Part shown: one piece after another, positions 35,422 through 43,659 of the stretch
How the letters are laid out: every line of letters begins with the position of its first letter
Position numbering within the stretch: position 1 is the first letter of the stretch
Assembly (NCBI RefSeq): GCF_009789555.1
Contig: NZ_CP046902.1
Location: 1,104,001 to 1,168,000, forward strand
Reading direction: 5' to 3'
Source: Stutzerimonas stutzeri
Lineage (GTDB): Bacteria; Pseudomonadota; Gammaproteobacteria; Pseudomonadales; Pseudomonadaceae
DNA: 64,000 bases
Program-made: the position numbers and the translations under genes
The notes under the pieces: model-generated
Database searches by the model: none
What the model was told of the DNA's origin: nothing
Seen by the model: only the letters and a program-made list of their open reading frames with translations

Positions 35422-36633
35422 ATGAACGAATCGAACGGCACGGGCGCGCCGACAGCGCCGCTGGTCATCATCGGCACCGGCCTAGCCGGTTACAACCTGG
35501 CGCGGGAATGGCGAAAGCTGGACGGTCAAACGCCGCTGTTGCTGATCACGGCCGACGACGGACGCTCCTATTCGAAGCCGATGCTGTCCACCGGCTTCGC
35601 CATGAACAAGGAAGCCGATGGCCTGGGTATGGCCACGGCGGGCGCGATGGCGATCCAGCTCAACGCGGAGATCCGCACCCATACGCGGGTGACGCGTCTT
35701 GAACCGGCGCATCGCCGGCTGTGGATCGGAAACGAGCCGGTGCCCTACCGCGATCTGGTGATCGCATGGGGCGCGCAGACGGTCCAGTTGCCGATTGCCG
35801 GCGATGCGCAGGACGCGATTTTTCCGATCAACGATTTACTCGATTACGCACGCTTTCGCGAAGCGGTCCGAGGCAAGCAACGGGTCCTGATCCTGGGCGC
35901 CGGGTTGATCGGTTGCGAGTTCGCCAACGACTTGCTGCAAGGTGGCTACGATGTCGATCTCGTCGCGCCCTGCGATCAGGTCATGCCGTCATTGCTGCCC
36001 GAGCAGGCCGCAGCGGCGGTGCAGGGTGGGCTCGAGTCACTGGGCGCACGTTTTCACCTGGGGCCTGTTCTGGAGCGGCTCGATCGAGCCGGCGATGCGC
36101 TGCAGGCGCGATTGTCGGACGGTCAACACCTGGGCTGCGATCTGGTGGTCAGCGCGGTCGGCCTGCGGCCGCGCATCGAACTTGCGGCGGCGGCTGGACT
36201 GGCCGTCAATCGTGGAATCACGGTCGACCGCCAATTGCGGACTTCGGCCGAGCGGGTGTACGCACTGGGTGACTGTGCCGAAGTCGGCGGGCTCAACCTG
36301 CTCTACGTGATGCCGCTGATGAGCGGCGTTCGCGCACTGGCCAGAACCCTGGCCGGCCAGCCCACATCGGTCAGCTACGGGCCGATGCCTATCACGGTGA
36401 AAACCCCGGTGTGCCCGCTGGTGGTGTCGCCACCGGCAGCCGGCAGCGAAGGCACCTGGAGCGTGGAAGGCGAGGGAAATGACATCACTGCACTGTTCCG
36501 CGCGCAAGACGGACAGCTGTTGGGTTACGCCTTGACCGGGGCGGCCGTTCAGGGGCGACTGGCATTGAACAAGCATCTGCCGCCGGTGTTGGCGGAACTG
36601 CCTCAATTTCTGTCGCTAAAGTCTCCGGATTGA
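35422..36633 (+). CDS. rubB: Rubredoxin-NAD(+) reductase
   Basis: The 403-residue flavoprotein has an FAD-binding GxGxxG (VIIGTGLAGYNLARE) at residues 14-28, an NAD-binding motif (VLILGAGLIGCEFAND) near residue 155, and the C-terminal FAD contact VYALGDCAEV. It reduces rubredoxin with NADH. One base separates it from the rubredoxin gene, so the pair is an operon. Confidence 0.92.
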   Translation: MNESNGTGAPTAPLVIIGTGLAGYNLAREWRKLDGQTPLLLITADDGRSYSKPMLSTGFAMNKEADGLGMATAGAMAIQLNAEIRTHTRVTRLEPAHRRLWIGNEPVPYRDLVIAWGAQTVQLPIAGDAQDAIFPINDLLDYARFREAVRGKQRVLILGAGLIGCEFANDLLQGGYDVDLVAPCDQVMPSLLPEQAAAAVQGGLESLGARFHLGPVLERLDRAGDALQARLSDGQHLGCDLVVSAVGLRPRIELAAAAGLAVNRGITVDRQLRTSAERVYALGDCAEVGGLNLLYVMPLMSGVRALARTLAGQPTSVSYGPMPITVKTPVCPLVVSPPAAGSEGTWSVEGEGNDITALFRAQDGQLLGYALTGAAVQGRLALNKHLPPVLAELPQFLSLKSPD

Positions 36634-36730
36634 CCCGACAAAGCGCTGGCTGGGGCTGGCGTCAGTGCTAGCAGCGTGCCATGCTCCGTGGAGCGCTGCC
36701 GCAGTGTAGAGCTGTTGCAGCGCGCAGGAA

Positions 36731-36749
36731 CGCTGTTCGGAGAACAGCG
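36731..36749. promoter_or_regulatory. Perfect inverted repeat upstream of hup
   Basis: CGCTGTTC-GGA-GAACAGCG is a perfect 8-bp palindrome, 98 bp after the reductase stop and 32 bp before the HU start. It may be a hairpin ending the rubAB transcript or an operator for hup. There is no T-run. Confidence 0.4.
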
Positions 36750-36780
36750 GACAACAACAATAAAGTCTTAGAGGCTACCC

Positions 36781-37053
36781 ATGCGCAAACCGGAACTCGC
36801 AGCCGCCATCGCCGACAAGGCTGATCTCACCAAGGATCAGGCCAATCGCGTGCTCAATGCCGTACTGGATGAAATCACCAACGCGCTCAACCGCAAGGAC
36901 AGCGTCACCCTGGTTGGTTTCGGCACCTTCTTGCAGCGTCACCGAGGTGCTCGTACGGGCAAAAACCCCCAGACGGGCGAACCCGTCACCATCAAGGCCA
37001 GCAACACCGTGGCGTTCAAGCCGGGAAAGATGCTCAAAGACGCGATCAATTGA
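36781..37053 (+). CDS. hupA: DNA-binding protein HU
   Basis: The 90-residue nucleoid protein has the HU fold: MRKPELAAAIADKADLTKDQA at the N-terminus and the DNA-bending arm GFGTFLQRHRGARTGKNPQTGE, with the proline wedge region EPVTIKAS. GAGG precedes the start. HU and IHF are similar in size; the arm sequence fits HU. The choice between hupA and hupB naming is uncertain. Confidence 0.92.
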   Translation: MRKPELAAAIADKADLTKDQANRVLNAVLDEITNALNRKDSVTLVGFGTFLQRHRGARTGKNPQTGEPVTIKASNTVAFKPGKMLKDAIN

Positions 37054-37063
37054 ATTCGTGTCG

Positions 37064-37085
37064 CCCGGAGCCCCCAGGCTCCGGG
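37064..37085 (+). terminator. Hairpin after the HU gene
   Basis: A perfect 9-bp stem (CCCGGAGCC / GGCTCCGGG) with loop CCCA lies 11 bp after the HU stop. A T-run is lacking. Confidence 0.5.
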
Positions 37086-37121
37086 TGCTGGCAATAGGAT
37101 GTAAAGTCGCTGGCGGGTCGC

Positions 37122-37127
37122 TATAAT
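37122..37127 (+). promoter_or_regulatory. Consensus -10 element of the SCP2-like gene
   Basis: A perfect TATAAT lies 32 bp before the start codon at 37160. No good -35 is seen 17 bp upstream, so the promoter may be of the -10-dominated or activated type. Confidence 0.45.
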
Positions 37128-37159
37128 GCGCGAACATCCTACAAATGCCAGGAAAATAC

Positions 37160-37546
37160 ATGAAGTTCCGCTTTCTTCTTTGGATGCTTGGTCGCCTGAT
37201 GGCCAAGGCCAGCCGCCAAAACCCCGCCTTTCAGCAACAGCTGGGTGACAAGAACCTGAGCTTCCAGCTGCACACGTTGGACGGCAAGGTTTTCCGGCAT
37301 TACGTCGTCAGGAATCAGCGCGTGACCAGCCATGCCGGCCCCGCGGCCGATCCGGTTTTTGCAATCGGTTTCAAGGACAGCGCGTATGGCTTCGCCACCA
37401 TGAATGCCAAGAACAAGCAGTTGGCGTTCATGCAGGGCATCCAGAACAAGGATATCCAGATTCAGGGCAACCCGGCGCTGGTGATGTGGTTCCAGGGCCT
37501 GACCAAGTTCCTCAAGCCGAGAAAGAAAAAGCCCGAGGCGGCGTGA
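37160..37546 (+). CDS. SCP2-like sterol-carrier-domain protein
   Basis: The 128-residue protein looks like a stand-alone SCP2-type lipid-binding domain (DKNLSFQLHTLDGKVFRHYVV ... DPVFAIGFKDSAYGFATM ... DIQIQGNPALVMWFQGL). The N-terminus is basic and hydrophobic (MKFRFLLWMLGRLMAK) and may touch the membrane. The ATG at 37160 has AGGA six bases upstream, unlike the alternative at 37145. Its role is unknown; it commonly follows hup in pseudomonads as I recall. Confidence 0.75.
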   Translation: MKFRFLLWMLGRLMAKASRQNPAFQQQLGDKNLSFQLHTLDGKVFRHYVVRNQRVTSHAGPAADPVFAIGFKDSAYGFATMNAKNKQLAFMQGIQNKDIQIQGNPALVMWFQGLTKFLKPRKKKPEAA

Positions 37547-37612
37547 TCGGCGGATGCGCCGGAGTCTTCGGTCGACGGGTCATCGAAGCGCGTACGCTCG
37601 CGCCAGGGTGGG

Positions 37613-38518
37613 TCAGGCCTGCTGCGCCATCCATGCTCGCGCTTCGTCCAGCAGCCAATCGCGAAAGGCATTCATGGCCGCCGACTCCACGCGCCGTTCG
37701 GGGATCATCAGGTGGTAGGCCTGGCCATCGCGGCAGTACGCGTGGGGGTGGGCGATTACCAGCCGTCCCTCGGCCAGTTCACGCTGGATCAGGAACGGTG
37801 GAATAAGAGCCACGCCCATGCGGTGTTCGGCGGCCTGGGCCAGCATCGAAAACAGTTCCAGGCGTGGGCCGGTCATGTCCCGCGCGACTTTCATTCCCAG
37901 CGAATCGAACCATTGACGCCAGGCATAGGGGCGCGTGGTCTGTTGCAGCAGCGGCATCTCAGCGATGGCTTCCGCGCTCGGCCGACCAGCCTCGCCCAGC
38001 AATTGCGGGCTGCACACCGGCAATGAATTTTCCGGCATCAGCGGGTGGGCGACAGTGCCGGACCAATCACCGTCTCCGAAATAGATCGCCGCGTCGAAAT
38101 CGGTATCGGCGAACAGGAATGGGCGGGTACGGTTGGTCAGGTTGACCGTTATTTCCGGATGCAGCGCCTGGAACTGCTGCAACCGGGGCAACAGCCACTG
38201 AGTGCCGAAGGTCGGCACCAGCGCCAGTTCGAGGGTCATCGCGCCCTGTTGGCCCATGACCGACAACGTGTCGCGTTCCACCGCATCAAGCTGAGTGGCG
38301 ACCCGGCGTGCATAGGACTGCCCGGCTTCGGTGAGCTTCACGCCCCGGCGCGAGCGCCGGAACAGTTCCAGGCCGAGAAATTCTTCGAGACCGCCGATCT
38401 GACGACAGACTGCGCTCTGTGTCAGCGCCAGTTCTTCGGCGGCACGGGTGAAGCTCTGGTGCCGGGCCGCCGCCTCGAAGGCGACCAGCGCGGCAGTGCT
38501 GGGTATTTTTCGGCGCAT
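37613..38518 (-). CDS. gcdR: LysR-type regulator of glutarate catabolism (GcdR-like)
   Basis: The 301-residue LysR-type regulator has an N-terminal winged helix (PSTAALVAFEAAARHQSFTRAAEEL ... SAVCRQIGGLEEFLG) and a periplasmic-binding-like ligand domain. Its placement divergent from glutaryl-CoA dehydrogenase and a CoA transferase matches GcdR of pseudomonads, which activates glutarate use. The 183-bp intergenic region holds two inverted repeats suited to LysR binding. Confidence 0.85.
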   Translation of the reverse strand: MRRKIPSTAALVAFEAAARHQSFTRAAEELALTQSAVCRQIGGLEEFLGLELFRRSRRGVKLTEAGQSYARRVATQLDAVERDTLSVMGQQGAMTLELALVPTFGTQWLLPRLQQFQALHPEITVNLTNRTRPFLFADTDFDAAIYFGDGDWSGTVAHPLMPENSLPVCSPQLLGEAGRPSAEAIAEMPLLQQTTRPYAWRQWFDSLGMKVARDMTGPRLELFSMLAQAAEHRMGVALIPPFLIQRELAEGRLVIAHPHAYCRDGQAYHLMIPERRVESAAMNAFRDWLLDEARAWMAQQA

Positions 38519-38537
38519 TATGCGGCTGTCTCACTAA

Positions 38538-38559
38538 TAAGCGGCCATGAGCGCGCTTA
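38538..38559. promoter_or_regulatory. Inverted repeat near the gcdR start
   Basis: TAAGCG-N10-CGCTTA is a perfect 6-bp inverted repeat 20 bp upstream of the gcdR start codon, with the same 10-nt spacing as the second repeat. It could be an autoregulatory half of a LysR site pair. Confidence 0.45.
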
Positions 38560-38574
38560 ATCATACGCTGTAGT

Positions 38575-38606
38575 GAGTAAATCGCACAGATCATTGCGAA
38601 TTACTC
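38575..38606. promoter_or_regulatory. 11-bp inverted repeat in the gcdR-gcdH intergenic region
   Basis: GAGTAAATCGC and GCGAATTACTC are inverted copies with one mismatch, separated by 10 nt. The site lies 96 bp before the gcdH start, a position typical of the activator recognition site of a LysR-type regulator. Confidence 0.6.
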
Positions 38607-38701
38607 GTTTGCGAGCGGGCGCGGCAGGTTCTAGGATCAATCCATCCACATGCTGCACCGGGCCGCGCGCCCGTGCACCGTCTACGACAAGAGGACCACC
38701 C

Positions 38702-39883
38702 ATGGCCGGCAAAGCAAGCTTCAACTGGATCGACCCGCTGCTGCTCGATCAGCAGCTCACCGATGAAGAGCGCATGGTGCGTGACAGCGCGCAGCAATTC
38801 GCAGCCGACAAGCTCGCGCCGCGGGTGCTCGAAGCCTTCCGTCACGAGCGCACCGACGCGGCGATCTTCCGTGAGATGGGTGACACCGGCCTGCTCGGCG
38901 CGACCATCCCCGAAGCATACGGCGGCAGTGGGCTGAACTACGTCTGCTACGGTCTGATCGCCCGCGAGGTCGAGCGTGTCGATTCGGGCTACCGGTCGAT
39001 GATGAGCGTGCAGTCGTCCCTGGTGATGGTGCCGATCAACGAATTCGGCAACGAGGAAACCAAGCAGAAATACCTGCCCAAGCTGGCCAGCGGTGAATTC
39101 ATCGGCTGCTTCGGCCTGACCGAGCCCAATCATGGTTCCGATCCGGGCTCGATGGTTACCCGGGCGAAGAAGGTCGAGGGGGGCTACCGCCTTTCGGGCG
39201 CCAAGATGTGGATCACCAACAGTCCGATCGCCGACGTCTTCGTGGTCTGGGCGAAGGATGACGAAGGTGCCATTCGTGGCTTCGTGCTGGAAAAAGGCTG
39301 GGAAGGACTGAGCGCCCCGGCGATCCACGGCAAGGTCGGCCTGCGCGCCTCGATCACTGGCGAGATCGTCATGGACAACGTGTTCTGCCCCGAAGAGAAC
39401 GCCTTCCCCGATGTGCGCGGCCTTCGCGGTCCTTTCACCTGCCTGGATTCGGCCCGCTACGGCATCAGCTGGGGAGCGTTGGGCGCTGCTGAGTTCTGCT
39501 GGCATACCGCCCGCCAGTACACACTGGACCGCCAGCAGTTCGGTCGTCCGCTGGCCGCCAATCAGCTGATCCAGAAAAAACTGGCCGACATGCAGACTGA
39601 AATCACACTCGCCCTGCAGGGCTGCCTGCGCCTTGGCCGGATGAAGGATGAAGGCACCGCGGCGGTGGAAATCACCTCGATCATGAAGCGCAACAGCTGT
39701 GGCAAGGCGCTGGACGTGGCGCGCCTGGCCCGTGACATGCTCGGCGGCAATGGCATCAGCGACGAGTTCGGCGTGGCCCGTCATCTGGTCAACCTCGAGG
39801 TGGTCAACACCTACGAAGGCACGCATGACGTTCACGCGCTGATCCTCGGCCGGGCGCAAACCGGTATCCAGGCGTTTTTCTAA
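38702..39883 (+). CDS. gcdH: Glutaryl-CoA dehydrogenase
   Basis: The 393-residue acyl-CoA dehydrogenase oxidatively decarboxylates glutaryl-CoA to crotonyl-CoA in lysine and glutarate breakdown. It begins MAGKASFNWIDPLLLDQQL, a GcdH-type N-terminus, with FAD contacts CFGLTEPNHGSDPGSM and the catalytic glutamate near residue 371 in NTYEGTHDVHALILGRA. Electrons would pass to ETF. It is followed by a CoA-transferase gene, together forming a glutarate module. Confidence 0.93.
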   Translation: MAGKASFNWIDPLLLDQQLTDEERMVRDSAQQFAADKLAPRVLEAFRHERTDAAIFREMGDTGLLGATIPEAYGGSGLNYVCYGLIAREVERVDSGYRSMMSVQSSLVMVPINEFGNEETKQKYLPKLASGEFIGCFGLTEPNHGSDPGSMVTRAKKVEGGYRLSGAKMWITNSPIADVFVVWAKDDEGAIRGFVLEKGWEGLSAPAIHGKVGLRASITGEIVMDNVFCPEENAFPDVRGLRGPFTCLDSARYGISWGALGAAEFCWHTARQYTLDRQQFGRPLAANQLIQKKLADMQTEITLALQGCLRLGRMKDEGTAAVEITSIMKRNSCGKALDVARLARDMLGGNGISDEFGVARHLVNLEVVNTYEGTHDVHALILGRAQTGIQAFF

Positions 39884-40079
39884 GCGCCACCGGCGATGAT
39901 GACCCTGTGCCCACCGGACATCGGCAGGCATGGGGCGTCATCCATCTGTCTGCCTGGCGTCGTGTCAGGTGTCTTGATCGGTAACGCGCGGTCGCGGGCG
40001 GCGGGGTGGATGGCTGCATCCTCGCCCGGTCAGCGCACGGTGGACGGTGTAGCGCCGCCACCCCACTTGGAGTTTCGTT

Positions 40080-41303
40080 ATGTCCGGTGCCCTGTCGCAC
40101 ATCCGCGTCCTCGATTTGTCGCGCGTGCTCGCTGGTCCATGGTGTGGGCAGATTCTCGGCGATCTTGGCGCCGACGTGATCAAGGTCGAGCGTCCCGGCA
40201 CCGGCGACGATACGCGTCACTGGGGTCCCCCTTATTTGAAGGATGCTCAGGGCGAGAATACTTCGGAGGCCGCCTATTACCTGTCGGCCAACCGCAACAA
40301 GCAATCGCTGACGCTGGATTTCACCCAGCCCGAAGGGCAGCGGATCATCCGTGATCTGGTGGCCCAGTGCGATGTGCTGCTGGAAAACTTCAAGGTTGGC
40401 GGCCTGGCGGCCTACGGCCTGGACTATGAGAGCCTCAAGGCGATCAATCCGAGATTGATCTATTGCTCCATCACCGGCTTCGGCAGCGAAGGCCCTTATG
40501 CCCAGCGTGCCGGCTATGACTTCATGATCCAGGGGCTTGGCGGCCTGATGAGCCTGACCGGGCGCGCCGAAGGCGAAGACGGGGCCGGGCCGGTGAAGGT
40601 TGGCGTGGCGCTGACCGATATCCTCACCGGGCTCTACGCCGCCGTTGGGGTCCTCGCCGCGCTCAACCAGCGTGAGCAGAGCGGCAAGGGGCAGCATGTC
40701 GAACTGGCGCTGCTGGACGTGCAGGTCGCCTGTCTGGCCAATCAGGCCATGAACTACCTCACCACCGGCGTCGCGCCCAAGCGCATGGGAAACGCTCATC
40801 CCAATATCGTGCCTTACCAGGATTTCCCGACCGCCGACGGCGACATCATCCTCACCATTGGCAACGATGGACAGTTCCGCAAGTTCGCTGAAGTCGCCGG
40901 ACATCCTGAATGGGCGGCTGATCCGCGTTTCGCCAGCAACAAGGCCCGTGTCGCCCACCGCAAGGCGCTGGTTCCGCTGATCCGCCAGGTCACCGTGTTC
41001 CGCACGACCGCCGAGTGGGTAGCGGTGCTGGAGCAGGCCGGCGTCCCCTGTGGACCCATCAACGACCTGGCGCAGGTTTTTGCCGATCCGCACGTACAGG
41101 CCCGAGGGCTGCGCGTAGACCTGGCGCACCCGTTGGCGGGCAGTGTGCCGCAGGTGGCAAGCCCGATCCGTCTGTCCGAGTCGCCGGTGCAGTACCGCAA
41201 GGCGCCGCCGCTGCTCGGTGAGCACAGCGAGCAGGTGCTGCAACAGCTGTTGGGCCTGAGTCCGGAGCAAATCGCCACATTGCGGCAGACGCGTGTGATC
41301 TGA
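40080..41303 (+). CDS. CaiB/BaiF-family (class III) CoA transferase
   Basis: The 407-residue class III CoA transferase begins LSHIRVLDLSRVLAGPWCGQ and carries the catalytic aspartate at residue 213 (VELALLDVQVACLAN). Position after gcdH suggests succinyl-CoA:glutarate transfer, producing glutaryl-CoA for the dehydrogenase, as for GcoT in pseudomonads. A 196-bp gap separates it from gcdH, so it may have its own promoter. Confidence 0.9.
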   Translation: MSGALSHIRVLDLSRVLAGPWCGQILGDLGADVIKVERPGTGDDTRHWGPPYLKDAQGENTSEAAYYLSANRNKQSLTLDFTQPEGQRIIRDLVAQCDVLLENFKVGGLAAYGLDYESLKAINPRLIYCSITGFGSEGPYAQRAGYDFMIQGLGGLMSLTGRAEGEDGAGPVKVGVALTDILTGLYAAVGVLAALNQREQSGKGQHVELALLDVQVACLANQAMNYLTTGVAPKRMGNAHPNIVPYQDFPTADGDIILTIGNDGQFRKFAEVAGHPEWAADPRFASNKARVAHRKALVPLIRQVTVFRTTAEWVAVLEQAGVPCGPINDLAQVFADPHVQARGLRVDLAHPLAGSVPQVASPIRLSESPVQYRKAPPLLGEHSEQVLQQLLGLSPEQIATLRQTRVI

Positions 41304-41457
41304 GGCGCGATCCGGCTGCTGACGAACCCACAACGGCATGCGATCGGGTGGCTGCTCGGCCGGCCAGGGGTCTGCCGGCTGGGCAATGCGCTGAACTCTC
41401 GGGCCGTTGGGCTATCCTTATTCCTGTACCCTGGATTTTTGGATGGACGAGCGAATC

Positions 41458-42066
41458 ATGCAGACGCAGCGTTTCCGTTTCACCTGGCAACTGATGGTTG
41501 TCCTGTTCATGTCCTGGCTGCTGGCCGGCTGCGGGATCAACAACATTCCCCGATACGACGAACAGGTGAAGGCGGCCTGGTCGCAAGTGGAAAACCAGTA
41601 CCAGCGCCGCGCCGACCTCATCCCCAACCTGGTCGAGACGGTCAAGGGCTTTGCTCGCCAGGAGCAGGAAACCCTGACGGCCGTGGTCGAGGCGCGAGCC
41701 AAGGCCACGTCCATACAGGTCGACGCCAACACGCTGAACGACCCCGAGCAGCTCCAGCGCTTCCAGCAGGCGCAGAACCAGCTGACCGGCGCGCTGAGCC
41801 GGTTGATGGCGGTGTCCGAGCGCTACCCGGACCTGAAATCCAACCAGAACTTCCTCGCCCTGCAGTCGCAACTCGAAGGGACCGAGAACCGCATCGCCGT
41901 GGCGCGTCGGGATTTCATCGCCGCGGTCGAGCGCTACAACACCGAGATACGTACCTTCCCAGGTCGCATCTGGCACACGCTGATGTACAGCGACATGCCG
42001 ATCCGTGAAAACTTCGAGGCGACGGCCGAGAACGCCGAGCAGGCGCCACAAGTGCAGTTTCAATGA
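41458..42066 (+). CDS. lemA: LemA-family lipoprotein
   Basis: The 202-residue protein has a signal sequence ending in the lipobox LLAGC (C25), then the helical LemA domain (YDEQVKAAWSQVENQYQRRADLIPNLVETVKGFA). It is probably anchored to a membrane. The molecular role of LemA is not settled. Its last four bases overlap the next gene (ATGA), forming an operon with two TPM-domain genes, a common combination. Confidence 0.92.
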   Translation: MQTQRFRFTWQLMVVLFMSWLLAGCGINNIPRYDEQVKAAWSQVENQYQRRADLIPNLVETVKGFARQEQETLTAVVEARAKATSIQVDANTLNDPEQLQRFQQAQNQLTGALSRLMAVSERYPDLKSNQNFLALQSQLEGTENRIAVARRDFIAAVERYNTEIRTFPGRIWHTLMYSDMPIRENFEATAENAEQAPQVQFQ

Positions 42067-42821
42067 CCCGAACGTTGCCCCTGTTGTTGGCGCTGCTGTT
42101 CTGGGTCGGCGGTGTGCTGGCCCAGGCGTTCGAGGTGCCCGCGTTGACCGGCCGGGTAGTCGATCAGGCCGAGCTGCTCGATACCCAGACCGAGGCGAGG
42201 CTGACCAGCATGCTTGCCGCGCACGAGCAGGCCACTGGCGAGCAGGTGGTGGTGGTGACCTTGCCGGATCTGCAGGGCAACACTATCGAAGACGTCGGTC
42301 TGCAATTGGGGCGCGAATGGGGCATCGGCCAGAAGGACGAAGACACCGGTGCGCTGTTGATCGTTGCCCGGGACGACCGCAGGATTCGCATCGAAGTGGG
42401 CTACGGACTGGAAGGGCGCCTGACGGACGCCCAGTCGTCGGTCATCATCAATCGCATCATGACGCCTGCGTTCCAGCAGGGTGACTTCGCGCGTGGCATT
42501 ACCGAGGGCACCGCTGCGATGATTCGCGTGCTCGGCGGCGACCCGATGCAAACCGCCGGCATGCGACCTGCGATGCCCATGAGCGCGCAAGAGCCGGGCG
42601 GCCTCGGCATTCTGGGGTTCTTCCTTATGCTGGTGGCCATCTTCGTCATTGGCGGTGGCCGTGGCGGTCGAGGCGGGCGTGGCGGCGGCGCCGGTCGCGC
42701 ATTGCTGCTCGGCGCCTTGCTGGGCGGCATGGGGCGCGGCGGCGGAGGCGGCTTCGGTGGCGGAGGTTTTGGTGGTGGTGGCGGCGGCTTCGGCGGCGGT
42801 GGAGCCTCCGGTGGCTGGTAA
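42063..42821 (+). CDS. TPM-domain membrane protein with glycine-rich tail
   Basis: The 252-residue protein has a signal peptide (residues 1-20), a periplasmic TPM domain (about 25-155, with VVDQAELL and IRIEVGYGLEGRLTDAQSS), one transmembrane segment (about 178-196) and a tail almost wholly of Gly with Phe and Arg. The layout matches the YgcG/TPM family that accompanies LemA; function is unknown, with proposed roles in membrane-protein maintenance. Confidence 0.88.
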   Translation: MTRTLPLLLALLFWVGGVLAQAFEVPALTGRVVDQAELLDTQTEARLTSMLAAHEQATGEQVVVVTLPDLQGNTIEDVGLQLGREWGIGQKDEDTGALLIVARDDRRIRIEVGYGLEGRLTDAQSSVIINRIMTPAFQQGDFARGITEGTAAMIRVLGGDPMQTAGMRPAMPMSAQEPGGLGILGFFLMLVAIFVIGGGRGGRGGRGGGAGRALLLGALLGGMGRGGGGGFGGGGFGGGGGGFGGGGASGGW

Positions 42822-42905
42822 CCGGACCGCTTCGCGCTCCTGTCGGAACCCGGCGTCAGGGGCGACGACGGACAACAAAAACCTTCAATCGGTGACGAAC
42901 AGGCA

Positions 42906-43523
42906 ATGACACTACTGACCGAAAGCGAACTGCAACAGGTCGCCGAGGCGATTGATCGCATTGAGCGCGACACCGATGCTGAACTGGTGACGGTACTGGC
43001 GGCCCAGGCGGACGACTATCGCTACATACCGCTGCTCTGGGCCAGCCTGCTGGCGCTGCTGTTGCCGGGTGGCTTGCTGTTCTTTACCGGCTGGCTGGCG
43101 GCCTGGCAACTGCTACTGGTGCAATGGCTGACCTTCATCGTGCTGGCGGTGCTCTTTCGTATTCCCAGCCTGACCAGCCGGCTGATCCCGCGGTCGGTTC
43201 GGCACTGGCGTGCCTGTAACCTCGCGCGCCGGCAATTCATCGAGCTGAACCTGCACCACACCCAAGGCGGCACCGGCATGCTGATTTTCGTCTGCGAGGC
43301 GGAGCGATATGTCGAAATCCTGGTGGACAGGGGAATATCCAGCCGAATCGATGACAGCGCCTGGCAGTCGATTGTCGAAGACTTCACCCGGGAAGTGCGG
43401 CGCGGACAGGTGCTTCAAGGGTTCCTGGGCTGCATCGAGGCGTGCGGCTCGCTGCTCAAGCAGCACGTGCCGGCCACCCATGAGCGCAATGAGCTGCCGA
43501 ATCATCTGGTCGTGCTTCCATGA
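42906..43523 (+). CDS. TPM-domain protein, second type
   Basis: The 205-residue protein starts with a short TPM part (ESELQQVAEAIDRIERDTDAELVTVLAAQADDY), two hydrophobic segments (about residues 40-90), and a second TPM part (GMLIFVCEAERYVEILVDRGISSRI). This split architecture is typical of the gene that follows LemA and the first TPM protein. Function is unknown. Confidence 0.85.
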   Translation: MTLLTESELQQVAEAIDRIERDTDAELVTVLAAQADDYRYIPLLWASLLALLLPGGLLFFTGWLAAWQLLLVQWLTFIVLAVLFRIPSLTSRLIPRSVRHWRACNLARRQFIELNLHHTQGGTGMLIFVCEAERYVEILVDRGISSRIDDSAWQSIVEDFTREVRRGQVLQGFLGCIEACGSLLKQHVPATHERNELPNHLVVLP

Positions 43524-43659
43524 TCGGGGACATGGTGCGGGCCAGGCGCCACGGATCTCCGTAACGCTGCAACCGTGACCCCGATGATGCTATGAGGCGC
43601 GGGGATCAGGCGGCACAGTCCGGGCGGCTACCCACCTTGCTCCGCCGCGCGAGGGCGGC

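Noticed and set aside
36733..36747. LexA (SOS) box upstream of the HU gene
   Set aside because: The palindrome reads CTG-N9-CAG, not the CTG-N10-CAG spacing of a LexA site.
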